From the IMG/VR virus record IMGVR_UViG_3300030451_002715, positions 1 through 23,940 of that record: 23,940 bases of DNA; one strand, written 5' to 3'. This DNA is from a virus. The translations under genes and the position numbers were made by a program. Below are positions 7,592-14,408 of the stretch, in pieces. Position 1 is the first letter of the stretch. Each line of letters starts with the position of its first letter. The notes under the pieces were generated by a model that saw nothing but the letters and a program-made list of their open reading frames with translations, searched no databases and was not told where the DNA came from.

Positions 7592-9592
7592 ATGCAGAAT
7601 GAAATCCTTGGACGAGTCGCGTTCGCGGCTCAATATGCTCGACCGAACTCTAACGGCCGCGAGAGTTGGGAAGAAGCAGTCGAACGTGTCGTCCGAATGC
7701 ATAAAAAGAAATATCCGATGTTCCTGGATGAGATCGATCAAGCGTTCTCTTTAGTAAAGCAGAAACGAGTCGTCCCTTCTCAAAGATCGATGCAGTTCGG
7801 AGGAGTCGCGATCGAGCGTCGAAACATGAGACTTTATAACTGTACATATTCACCCGCGGATCGTCCTCGATTCTTCTCCGAGATGTTTTGGCTATTGCTG
7901 TGCGGATGCGGAACAGGATTCTCAGTTCGTCGACGCGATATCAAAAAGCTGCCGCGAGTGATCATCGAATCTCATTATACGAATCGACGGACGATGACGT
8001 ATCAAGTTAAAGATTCGATCGAAGGATGGGCAGAAGCTCTCCAAGCGTTGATCGATTCCTACTTCTTCACAGATTACTTTGATCACGCTTACGATTACGA
8101 ACTTGAGTTCGACTATTCTCGAATCCGTCCGAAAGGTTCTCCCATCTCTTCAGGAGGTCGGGCTCCTGGATACGAACCCTTGAAGACGTGTCTCGAATCA
8201 GTTCGATCTCTCCTTCGATCTCGCGAAGGTCAAAAGCTTCGATCGATTGATGTATTCGATTTGTGTATGAATCTCTCCGCGGCCGTCCTTTCAGGGGGAG
8301 TACGTCGATCAGCTTCGATCTGTTTATTCGATAATAATGATTCTCTCATGTTGAATGCTAAAGTAGGCGACTGGTGGAGAAGTCATCCGAATCGAGCGTA
8401 CGCGAACATCTCTGCGACGATCCCAACGGACGGGAGCGAACTTAAATCGATGACTGATCGAGTCATTAAATTGAATAAGCAGTGGGGAGAACCTGGATTA
8501 TATTTTACTGACTCTCCCGACTTCGGAACGAATCCATGTTGCGAGATCGGTCTATATCCTTTTCTCGTCGAGTCCGCTCTCGGAACTCATCAAACCGAGA
8601 TTCCTTTGACGATCTCTCGAAATCGAGACAAGCTAGAGCAAGGCGGATGGACTTGGAGAAGCGGTTGGGCAGTCTGCAATCTAACCGAGATCAATATGGA
8701 GAAGAATCGAACCGAAGAAGAGTTCCTCGAAGCATGCGACGCGGCCTCTTTTATCGGAACTCTACAAGCTGGATATACTGACACGGGATATCTCGGAGAA
8801 GTCTCGCGTCGAATCATTGAGCAAGAAGCATTGATCGGAGTCTCGTTGACGGGAATGTATTCGAATCCTGAACTCTCATTTAATCCCGAAGTACTTCGCG
8901 AAGGTGCCGAAATGGTACTCGATACGAATCGGAACGTCTCTCGTCATATTGCAATCAATTACGCTTCGAGATTGACGTGTATCAAACCAAGCGGAAACAC
9001 GTCGACGGTTCTCGGAACTTCCGCGGGTATTCATCCATTTCACGCGGAGAGATATATTCGAACGATGCGGATCTCGAAGGTGAATCCGATATGGGATCTC
9101 ATCAAAGAGAATCTCCCTGAAGCCGTAATCGATCTCGATGGAGATACGGGGATTATTCAATTCGCTTGTTACGGAGCGGGAGTCATTCGAGAAGATATCG
9201 ACGCTCGAACCCATCTCGAAAACGTCGCTCTCGTCCAATCGAATTGGGTAGAGTATGGATCGAGGGATTCTCGAATCGAGGGATTAAATCATAACGTCTC
9301 GAATACTTGTACAGTCAAGGAGAATGAATGGAACATGGTCTCCGATTGGTTATGGAAGAATCGAAGGAACGTCCGCGGAGTCGCTCTCCTCTCCGACTAT
9401 GGGGACACGGCTTATGAGAACGCACCTTATCAAACGGTTCATCCAGGTACCAAGCAAGAAGAGTTATGGACTCGACTCTCGGAACTCGATTGGAACTCCA
9501 TCGATTTAACTTCGGTCGGAGGAGATAATGATTCGATGTTAGTTGGAGGATGCGACGGATTGAAATGTGAACTCAATCTATCAAAATCTTAA
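7592..9592 (+). CDS. nrdJ: Adenosylcobalamin-dependent ribonucleoside triphosphate reductase (class II)
   Basis: A 666-residue monomeric-type class II ribonucleotide reductase that makes dNTPs for phage replication using B12 radical chemistry. Landmarks of the Lactobacillus-type enzyme are present: Cys84 in LYNCTYSP and Cys362 in VCNLTEIN (the redox-active pair), Cys316 with Asn314 and Glu318 in TNPCCEIGLYP (thiyl radical and base), and a C-terminal Cys654-x4-Cys659 pair that re-reduces the active site. GGVRRSASI (about 235-243) is also typical. The usual spacing between the radical Cys and the second redox Cys is about 11 residues in the Lactobacillus enzyme and a little longer in many phage enzymes; here it is 46, so there is an extra loop of about 25-35 residues. 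The 3' end overlaps the convergent gene on the other strand by 20 bases. Confidence 0.93.
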   Translation: MQNEILGRVAFAAQYARPNSNGRESWEEAVERVVRMHKKKYPMFLDEIDQAFSLVKQKRVVPSQRSMQFGGVAIERRNMRLYNCTYSPADRPRFFSEMFWLLLCGCGTGFSVRRRDIKKLPRVIIESHYTNRRTMTYQVKDSIEGWAEALQALIDSYFFTDYFDHAYDYELEFDYSRIRPKGSPISSGGRAPGYEPLKTCLESVRSLLRSREGQKLRSIDVFDLCMNLSAAVLSGGVRRSASICLFDNNDSLMLNAKVGDWWRSHPNRAYANISATIPTDGSELKSMTDRVIKLNKQWGEPGLYFTDSPDFGTNPCCEIGLYPFLVESALGTHQTEIPLTISRNRDKLEQGGWTWRSGWAVCNLTEINMEKNRTEEEFLEACDAASFIGTLQAGYTDTGYLGEVSRRIIEQEALIGVSLTGMYSNPELSFNPEVLREGAEMVLDTNRNVSRHIAINYASRLTCIKPSGNTSTVLGTSAGIHPFHAERYIRTMRISKVNPIWDLIKENLPEAVIDLDGDTGIIQFACYGAGVIREDIDARTHLENVALVQSNWVEYGSRDSRIEGLNHNVSNTCTVKENEWNMVSDWLWKNRRNVRGVALLSDYGDTAYENAPYQTVHPGTKQEELWTRLSELDWNSIDLTSVGGDNDSMLVGGCDGLKCELNLSKS

Positions 9593-9917
9593 TCTCCTTC
9601 TTGATCTCTTCTTCAGAGAATCCCATATTTCGCAATGAGATTATAAACTGCTTTCGGATCTCCTCTCGATATTCTTTTTTGATCGTCGCGACTTTTACTT
9701 TCTTTTGATAGCCTTGCGGTGTTTTTTGATCCCACGGATTTCGAATCCAGAACTTGATATTCTTCAAAAGAAGTTTTTGTCCGTTCGGCTTTCGATATCC
9801 TTTTCGAGTCAACTCTTCGAGGATCTCTTCAGGAGTCATACCTTCCTTTAATCGTTCGACGATCATCGGTTTTAGTCGACTACTTGTCAATCGTTTAAGA
9901 ACCAAGCTCGACTCCAA
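9573..9917 (-). CDS. Small HTH-like protein, unknown function
   Basis: Up to 114 residues, last gene of the leftward operon. The most upstream start is a TTG at 9917 overlapping the end of the RecT-like gene; a TTG four codons later has a GGAG six bases upstream, and the first ATG is at 9866. The middle (GMTPEEILEELTRKGYRKP, about 26-44, then KNIKFWIRN) has the spacing of the helix-turn-helix found after the catalytic core of large serine recombinases, though no catalytic domain is present. The rest is Lys/Glu-rich helix. A DNA-binding accessory to recombination is a guess from position. The 3' end overlaps the RNR gene tail to tail. Confidence 0.6.
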   Translation of the reverse strand: MESSLVLKRLTSSRLKPMIVERLKEGMTPEEILEELTRKGYRKPNGQKLLLKNIKFWIRNPWDQKTPQGYQKKVKVATIKKEYREEIRKQFIISLRNMGFSEEEIKKEIKILID

Positions 9918-11097
9918 TTTGTTTACAGATTGTGAAGAATGTTCCTCCGACCGGAGAATCTGTGATTGCTTTCTCGAACATATTGAACGTTTTTTGATCG
10001 ATGAGATTCTCGTTTAATTGTTTACGAAGCATAAGCATCGCTTCAGTCCATGTAGGTTCTTTGCTCATCTCATAAACGCGAAAGCAATAATCGACGAAGT
10101 CTTTGTCCGAGTTGGGATCGAATGATGTTCCGTAAAACACGTCGAACAATCCAGATAAGACAGAGAGTTGAGCGGAGTCCATAGATCGGAAACCTTCGAA
10201 AGAGAGATCGACTTTTCCGTTTTGTAACATGACTCGGATCGGATTGACTCCGACGGCATAGAAGAGTTTTTCGAGTTCATAACTCCAGCATTGATTCAAT
10301 GGTTTTTGTGAATACGTCTCCATAGCGACGAGAGCCGAATCGATGTCCGCTCCCTCCTTCTTTAGTTCCTCTATCGTCGAATTGATATCATGAAAGTTCC
10401 GGAGCGGATTATGTGAGATCTGCTCTTCGGCTTTCGGCTCTTCGACTTTCTTCGCTTTGGATTTCGCCTTCGCTTTTACTTTAGTTTTTTTTTTCGGCTC
10501 TTCAGGAGGAGGAACGGCCGCGGGAATGTTTGAAGGAACTCGTTCTGCCTCGACAGTATTAAATACGATCTGATCTCGTTCGTTCTCATCTTTGATCATG
10601 ACTTCGGCGAGTTCGTCGGGAGAACAAGCAGTCCCGATGATCTCAGGAAACGCGAGACGAAGAAGAGCAGTCAAGGCTCGTTTATGCATCATTACCTTCG
10701 GCATCGTCTTCCAAGCGCGCTGATTTAGAGTTCCGCGGAGTCGTGCATCTTCGAGAGTATACGTCCAGGACTTCGGCTTAACTTCGATTCCGAACTCTTT
10801 AGATAATTCCAATTCATCTCGACGAAGAGCGAAGACAGTTACAGAGTCGGAAGAGATCTCCTCCCAAATCATAGCACATACTTTTTTTCCATCCTTCCCT
10901 ACATATCGACGAACCGCACCGGCCATAGCGTCGGCATTTAACGCGGGCTTTCCCTGAATGCAATATGTATGAGCGAGAGTCACTGCAATGTTAAACTCGA
11001 AGAGATGTCCGAAAGTTAAGAACGCCTTGACGTTGTCTTCGAAGTCGCGTTGAGTTGAGAGATTCTGGATCGTTTGGATTTGTTCATTAGATAACAT
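9895..11097 (-). CDS. RecT-like single-strand annealing protein with C-terminal extension
   Basis: A 400-residue protein. Residues about 1-170 fit the RecT/Red-beta superfamily: a KPALNADAMAGAVRR segment (50-64), W111 in SWTYTLEDARLRG, W129 in NQRAWKTMPKVMMHKRA (125-141) and LAFPEIIGTACSPDELAE (148-165), matching the RecT pattern of W, MPR, KRA and FPE...SPDELAE. Such proteins anneal complementary single strands during phage recombination. Residues about 187-225 are a Pro/Lys/Ala/Glu-rich linker (KKKTKVKAKAKSKAKK), and about 228-400 are a second helical domain I do not recognise. The start has an AAAGGA site upstream. No exonuclease partner is visible nearby. Confidence 0.75.
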   Translation of the reverse strand: MLSNEQIQTIQNLSTQRDFEDNVKAFLTFGHLFEFNIAVTLAHTYCIQGKPALNADAMAGAVRRYVGKDGKKVCAMIWEEISSDSVTVFALRRDELELSKEFGIEVKPKSWTYTLEDARLRGTLNQRAWKTMPKVMMHKRALTALLRLAFPEIIGTACSPDELAEVMIKDENERDQIVFNTVEAERVPSNIPAAVPPPEEPKKKTKVKAKAKSKAKKVEEPKAEEQISHNPLRNFHDINSTIEELKKEGADIDSALVAMETYSQKPLNQCWSYELEKLFYAVGVNPIRVMLQNGKVDLSFEGFRSMDSAQLSVLSGLFDVFYGTSFDPNSDKDFVDYCFRVYEMSKEPTWTEAMLMLRKQLNENLIDQKTFNMFEKAITDSPVGGTFFTICKQIGVELGS

Positions 11098-11129
11098 ATT
11101 AGTTTTTCCTTTTGTGAAGAGGGGAGAGT

Positions 11130-11318
11130 TTAGTCTTGCATCGCTCGAATGATCGAGACTTGTTTAAGGATTGAAGGGTTTACTTTCTCGATTCCGCTTG
11201 GAGTCGACGTTCGATCTCGGAAATCCTGATGAATGAAATAGACTGTAATCATTCCGGCGATCATTAGATAAAAAGCATTTCGCTCTAAGAAGTTCGGTTT
11301 TCGTGGATGTTGTTTCAT
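11130..11318 (-). CDS. Small single-pass membrane protein
   Basis: A 62-residue protein with a basic N terminus (MKQHPRKPNFLERN), one membrane segment (about 15-29, AFYLMIAGMITVYFI) and a polar C-terminal half. It starts one base after the stop of the preceding paralogue gene and uses that gene's last codons (AGGAATGTAA) as its ribosome binding site. No family recognised; a membrane-acting early or superinfection-related role is possible but unsupported. Confidence 0.5.
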   Translation of the reverse strand: MKQHPRKPNFLERNAFYLMIAGMITVYFIHQDFRDRTSTPSGIEKVNPSILKQVSIIRAMQD

Positions 11319-11319
11319 T

Positions 11320-11586
11320 TTACATTCCTAGCTCGAAGTACACGTCTTCGATCGCTTCGATAATTTCGGATTTATTGAAATCAATAATTGAACAGTAATA
11401 AACATAGCAGTCGTTCCCGCGTGGTATTTCAAGATCATCTGCCAATTGATTGTCTGCAGTCGTCCATACATGAATCGTTAAATGTTGAAAGTCGACTCTA
11501 AACTGCGACGATGAGAGTTTATCCAAATGTCGAGCGAGTTTAATCGAGTCGTATGAGTTGATTGTTGATTCGAGAAGTCGTTTCAT
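11320..11586 (-). CDS. Small early protein, paralogue B of the HTH-flanking pair
   Basis: An 88-residue acidic protein of unknown function, clearly related to the 73-residue protein two genes upstream: both open MKRL(L/K)EST, have a helical N-terminal third, a beta-rich centre and an ending of the form (S)xIIEAIEDVYFELGM. The ATG overlaps the HTH gene stop by four bases, and an AGGAG lies just upstream. The shared ends with a variable middle suggest duplication followed by divergence of the core. Confidence 0.6.
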   Translation of the reverse strand: MKRLLESTINSYDSIKLARHLDKLSSSQFRVDFQHLTIHVWTTADNQLADDLEIPRGNDCYVYYCSIIDFNKSEIIEAIEDVYFELGM

Positions 11587-11795
11587 TTCATGTACTCCTG
11601 GAAGTCGTTCGTTGTAAAAGTGGATCCAGTCATATTATTGACAGTCGCACAGAGTAAGAAGATAAAGGGCTTCGATGCTTTGTTTTTCTTGTTTAAGACG
11701 TTCGAGAGATGAGTTAAAGAATATCCCATATTGTCTGCAAGATGAGTTAAGTTATATCGATTCGATTTCAAGGCTGCTCGGATTTGATCTTTCAT
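11583..11795 (-). CDS. Small HTH regulator-like protein
   Basis: A 70-residue protein with a helix-turn-helix at about residues 15-35 (LTHLADNMGYSLTHLSNVL), the spacing of Cro/CI/XRE-type DNA-binding domains. The remaining half is a short helix plus polar tail, with room for a DNA-binding domain only. It sits between two paralogous genes in an operon transcribed away from the replication initiator, the position where phages keep Cro-like regulators. It may control the divergent promoter region at 12019-12176; this is inference. Confidence 0.6.
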   Translation of the reverse strand: MKDQIRAALKSNRYNLTHLADNMGYSLTHLSNVLNKKNKASKPFIFLLCATVNNMTGSTFTTNDFQEYMK

Positions 11796-11796
11796 A

Positions 11797-12018
11797 TTAC
11801 ATTCCTAGCATTTCATAACAAGCTTCGATGCACTCGATTAAAGAACCTCGATCAATAGAACAAGAATGATAATAGGATCCGTCGTTATCAAGCTCGAAGA
11901 TCGATCCAGTTACAATTCGATAAGGAGAATCCCAAAATTGACAAAGCAAGTTTTCAAGATGATTGAGAAGTTGAGAGTTCGAGTAAGATTTAACAGTTGA
12001 TTCTTTTAGACGTTTCAT
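11797..12018 (-). CDS. Small early protein, paralogue A of the HTH-flanking pair
   Basis: A 73-residue protein, first gene of the leftward operon, related to the 88-residue protein at 11320-11586: MKRLKESTVKSYS start, central Tyr/Ser/Cys-rich strand (YYHSCSIDRG) and LIECIEACYEMLGM end. The shared N and C termini against a shorter middle account for the size difference. It has an AAAGGAAATCGA ribosome site upstream. Function unknown; it could be a protein partner or antagonist of the HTH regulator encoded between the two copies. Confidence 0.6.
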   Translation of the reverse strand: MKRLKESTVKSYSNSQLLNHLENLLCQFWDSPYRIVTGSIFELDNDGSYYHSCSIDRGSLIECIEACYEMLGM

Positions 12019-12066
12019 TTCGATTTCCTTTCGAAGAGTTGATAAGCGGTCGATGACCTTGAATCG

Positions 12067-12095
12067 TTTATCTCATATCGTTTTTCTTTTGTCAA
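12067..12095 (-). promoter_or_regulatory. Leftward early promoter, sigma70-like
   Basis: On the minus strand TTGACA (12095-12090) is followed by a 17-base spacer and GATAAA (12072-12067), a perfect -35 and four of six -10 matches. It points into the operon starting at 12018, giving a leader of about 40 bases. Confidence 0.55.
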
Positions 12096-12125
12096 ACTTT
12101 TTTTTGAAATAATTTTAAATATAAT

Positions 12126-12154
12126 TTGAAATGAGTTTAATTATAATATATAAA
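12126..12154 (+). promoter_or_regulatory. Rightward promoter for the replication operon, sigma70-like
   Basis: TTGAAA (12126-12131), 17-base spacer, TATAAA (12149-12154), followed within about ten bases by AAAGGAGG (12164-12171) and the initiator ATG at 12177. The region is very A+T-rich, so other -10-like hexamers (TATAAT at 12120 and 12142) exist without well-spaced -35 partners. TTTGAAAT occurs twice, 22 bases apart (12103 and 12125), and could be a regulator site. Confidence 0.4.
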
Positions 12155-12176
12155 GGAATCATGAAAGGAGGAACTC

Positions 12177-12902
12177 ATGAAAGAATATGAAGTTCGAAAG
12201 CAGATCATGAAATCTGCTTTAACAGCGTCCGAGAAACTCGTTTTACTTGCGATCGTCTTAAAGGTCGACTGGACGACGTTCGAGGGGAAAGTCTCCGCAA
12301 AGGACATCTCTGAATTAATCTCGACGGGAGAGAGATCGATCAAACGAACGCTCTCCAAATTGACGAAGATCGGGGTCTTGAATCGAAGCTCGAAGAGGAT
12401 CGGACCCGAAGCGAACGAATCCGCTCTAACTAAAATCAACGTGTCATACCTTCCCTTACCTAGTGTTAAAGTTGACACTAGTGATAAGGTTGACACTAGT
12501 GATAAGATTGACACTGCCCCTAGTGATAAGATTGACACTACCCCTAGTGATAAGATTGACACTACCCCTAGTGTTAAAGTTAACACTACCCCTAGTGATA
12601 AGATTGACACCCGTATTAACAATAGTAACAATAATAATCAATATACTATCAATAATAACACGCGCGGAAACTGGATCGGATGGGGAGCAGTTCGAGAAGA
12701 GCAGAGAGAGGAAGAGAAGGAGACGAGTCTTCAAGGAAAGAAAGTTTACTCGTTTACATATCAATCGTCGATCAAGGATCCCGAAGAGCGTCTCCGAGCA
12801 GAGAATCATGTAAAGAAGAATTATCATAGACTCACTCGAAGCGATCGAGATAGACTCTTGAATCCCGATTTCACAAAGCCACTAATCAAAGCGAATCGAT
12901 AA
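12177..12902 (+). CDS. Replication initiator with N-terminal winged-helix domain and in-gene origin
   Basis: A 241-residue protein preceded by AAAGGAGG. Residues about 13-72 form a winged-helix DNA-binding domain (LTASEKLVLLAIVL, then ISTGERSIKRTLSKLTKIGVL), as in phage O-like initiators and Rep helix-turn-helix proteins. Residues about 96-145 are a tandem repeat (S-D-K-I-D-T-T-P), the translation of DNA iterons. Then come an Asn-rich stretch (about 147-161) from an A+T-rich tract and a basic C-terminal part (about 165-241), which may recruit the helicase loader encoded next. It probably binds the repeats in its own gene and opens the origin, as lambda O does. I infer the role from domain order, repeats and the following DnaC-like gene. 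Confidence 0.75.
   Translation: MKEYEVRKQIMKSALTASEKLVLLAIVLKVDWTTFEGKVSAKDISELISTGERSIKRTLSKLTKIGVLNRSSKRIGPEANESALTKINVSYLPLPSVKVDTSDKVDTSDKIDTAPSDKIDTTPSDKIDTTPSVKVNTTPSDKIDTRINNSNNNNQYTINNNTRGNWIGWGAVREEQREEEKETSLQGKKVYSFTYQSSIKDPEERLRAENHVKKNYHRLTRSDRDRLLNPDFTKPLIKANR
12461..12612 (+). repeat. Seven dyad iterons, candidate replication origin
   Basis: Seven 20-bp units with consensus TAGTGATAAGATTGACACTA start at 12461, 12479, 12497, 12521, 12545, 12569 and 12593. Spacing is 18, 18, then 24 bp four times, the longer units being separated by CCCC. Each unit is an imperfect palindrome (TAGTGTTAA / TTAACACTA is clearest in the unit at 12569). Units 1-3 overlap by two bases; unit 7 ends in CCC instead of CTA. 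All periods are multiples of three, so the reading frame is kept. They lie inside the initiator gene, as the O-binding iterons do in lambda. Confidence 0.85.
12616..12660 (+). other. A+T-rich tract beside the iterons, candidate unwinding element
   Basis: Directly after the last iteron, about 45 bases are almost only A, T and single C or G (TTAACAATAGTAACAATAAT and on), coding for an Asn-rich stretch. In lambda an A+T-rich tract next to the iterons is where strands first open; the same function is inferred here. Confidence 0.55.
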
Positions 12903-12928
12903 GATCGACTGCAAAAAAGGAGAACGCT

Positions 12929-13918
12929 ATGCAGAATCTAAACGAATCATTACAATCCCTACTCCATGCAATCAAAAAGAAATCCGCGGGAGGGGAACCA
13001 ACCGACATCCAGGAACCGACTCCGATTCACTCGTTTCAACTCGAAGCAGAAAACCTCTTAATCAAGGAGGTCGTGATGGGAGTCCCGAAGGTGAAGATCA
13101 ACTTTCTTCCTTCCTGTAATTACAACGGATGCACCGATTCACACTCTCACATTCATATTCGGCAAGAGGAGAAGTTTTTCGATGATCTCCGAGAGTATGT
13201 ACCAAAGATGATTAAAAACGACGATGGAGAGGAAATTGAAGACGTTTCCGCTCGTCCCTTCGGATTGATTGAAGACGGCGGCCTATGGGAACCGATCAAG
13301 ACTCGATATACTTTCGCGGTTCCTTGTCCATACTGCGGATTAACAAATCAGTATCTTCTTCGATTCCGAAGTTCTGGATTGACTGCCCAAGCGATCGATA
13401 AACATCTCGGAAACTATGATTTCGAAGACGGCCTTGAATCTCTCGCTCATCGATTCGCGGACGGGAAAGTTCGAGGAGGATTGATTCATGGACATACGGG
13501 AAATGGAAAAACTCACCTCCTCGCTGGACTTGCTAGGGAGATGATCTGGAGAGGGAAACGAGTTCGTTATGTTTCGCATCAATCCCTCCTCGAACGAATC
13601 AAACAATCATTCGACGATAAATCGGACGTTAAAGATCCTCGGTATACTTGGCTTGATAAAGTCGACGTGGTGTTCTTCGATGAGTTGGGATTCTTTAGAG
13701 CTAATGAATGGGGAACTCAAACGACGAACGAATTGATCCATGCTCTTTACGAATCCGGAGTTCAAGTCCTCTTCGCTTCGAATCTCTCTCCGCGGGAAAT
13801 GAAACGACGCTTTCTTGATATTCGATCGCAGTCGAGACTCGCGGAGATGTGCGGAGAGTTCCTCTTCGAGATGAAAGGACGAGATCGAAGAGGGAATGTC
13901 GAAGGGTTCTTCTCATAA
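12929..13918 (+). CDS. DnaC-like AAA+ helicase loader
   Basis: A 329-residue protein with AAAAAGGAG upstream. The C-terminal half is an AAA+ ATPase of the DnaC/IstB type: Walker A GHTGNGKT (188-195), Walker B VVFFDELGF (247-255, Asp251-Glu252), sensor I Asn285 in FASNLSPRE, and a candidate arginine finger near Arg303 (RSQSRLAEM). The N-terminal part has Cys63, Cys68, several His (72-76) and a CPYC pair (133-136), suggesting a bound metal. It should load the host or phage replicative helicase at the origin in the preceding gene. No helicase gene is seen here, so the host DnaB is the likely partner. The gap from the initiator stop is 26 bases. Confidence 0.88.
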   Translation: MQNLNESLQSLLHAIKKKSAGGEPTDIQEPTPIHSFQLEAENLLIKEVVMGVPKVKINFLPSCNYNGCTDSHSHIHIRQEEKFFDDLREYVPKMIKNDDGEEIEDVSARPFGLIEDGGLWEPIKTRYTFAVPCPYCGLTNQYLLRFRSSGLTAQAIDKHLGNYDFEDGLESLAHRFADGKVRGGLIHGHTGNGKTHLLAGLAREMIWRGKRVRYVSHQSLLERIKQSFDDKSDVKDPRYTWLDKVDVVFFDELGFFRANEWGTQTTNELIHALYESGVQVLFASNLSPREMKRRFLDIRSQSRLAEMCGEFLFEMKGRDRRGNVEGFFS

Positions 13919-13920
13919 AA

Positions 13921-13960
13921 TAACGCCGATCTTGAAAAAGGAGAAACAAGATCGGCGTTA
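13921..13960 (-). terminator. Strong hairpin, likely terminator of the leftward 88-residue gene
   Basis: A perfect 14-bp inverted repeat (TAACGCCGATCTTG at 13921-13934, CAAGATCGGCGTTA at 13947-13960) with a 12-base loop. On the minus strand it is followed by TTTTATG; on the plus strand no T run follows. It therefore fits intrinsic termination of leftward transcripts arriving from 14300. It may also protect the 3' end of the helicase-loader mRNA, whose stop codon is two bases away. Confidence 0.55.
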
Positions 13961-14009
13961 AAAACAAGACGGATCACCCCCCTTCACAAGAGATAATCTG
14001 ATTTATTTT

Positions 14010-14053
14010 AACACGCTCAATCGATTCAATCAATCATTTCGGTTGAACGTGTT
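14010..14053 (+). terminator. Possible rightward terminator
   Basis: AACACGCTCAA (14010-14020) and TTGAACGTGTT (14043-14053) form an 11-bp stem with one mismatch and a 22-base loop, ending in a TTTTT run on the plus strand. It lies downstream of the helicase-loader gene, inside the 3' end of the opposing gene. The long loop makes this call weak. Confidence 0.3.
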
Positions 14054-14300
14054 TTTGAATCGTCTCAACTGCTGTCAATCTCTCTCGAATCGAATTGACC
14101 TCCGTCCAAATGTCAACACGTCCAGATCTGCAGGCTTGATGTTGCTCTTCGAGATTCTTTTGAAGAGTATCGATTGCTTTCGATAGTCGCTCGATTTGTT
14201 CGACTGTTCGACCGAAGGTTCTCGCTCCGTAAAAAATAAGAGATCCGATCGACGCAAGAAGTCCGACGATGTGCCAAATTGAATTAAAATCAATACTCAT
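14034..14300 (-). CDS. Small membrane-anchored coiled-coil protein
   Basis: An 88-residue protein with an N-terminal membrane segment (about 8-25, WHIVGLLASIGSLIFYG) followed by a helical, heptad-like region (about 30-85, TVEQIERLSKAIDTLQKNLE). It has a GGGAG ribosome site and its own promoter on the minus strand. It is the only leftward gene in the right half of the window, so it is regulated separately. The shape resembles small phage membrane proteins such as XhlA-like or spanin-like proteins, but no family motif is visible; early expression and superinfection exclusion are possibilities only. Confidence 0.6.
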   Translation of the reverse strand: MSIDFNSIWHIVGLLASIGSLIFYGARTFGRTVEQIERLSKAIDTLQKNLEEQHQACRSGRVDIWTEVNSIRERLTAVETIQKHVQPK

Positions 14301-14325
14301 AATATTCTCCCTGAGTTTTTATTTC

Positions 14326-14353
14326 ATTATATTCAATTTCTCTATTTACTCAA
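14326..14353 (-). promoter_or_regulatory. Leftward promoter, sigma70-like
   Basis: On the minus strand TTGAGT (14353-14348), 16-base spacer, TATAAT (14331-14326), with the start codon of the 88-residue gene about 25 bases further on. The -10 is perfect and the -35 matches four of six. Confidence 0.55.
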
Positions 14354-14371
14354 ATGATAATAAGAGATAGT

Positions 14372-14388
14372 ATGTTATATTATATCAT
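14372..14388 (+). promoter_or_regulatory. Extended -10 promoter element with overlapping dyad operator
   Basis: ATGTTATATTATATCAT is a near-perfect 17-bp dyad (one mismatched pair besides the centre). It contains TGTTATATT, an extended -10 (TG-N-TATATT), 21 bases before the start codon of the ribbon-helix-helix gene. A repressor bound here would block that promoter. No good -35 is seen. Confidence 0.4.
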
Positions 14389-14408
14389 GTGATATGGTGG
14401 AGATAATT

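Noticed and set aside
8537-8679. Intein in the RNR gene
   Set aside because: The added stretch is only about 25-35 residues, without the Cys/Ser start and HN end of inteins.
9573-9917. Serine recombinase/integrase
   Set aside because: Only the small HTH-like segment is similar; there is no catalytic resolvase domain and no attachment site was seen.
12456-12827. Long open frames in other frames and on the minus strand across the iterons (repeats of LPLVIRLT and GSVNLITR)
   Set aside because: They arise because every iteron period is a multiple of three, so a stop-free repeat stays open in several frames. They have no ribosome site and are overlapped by the initiator gene with good start signals.
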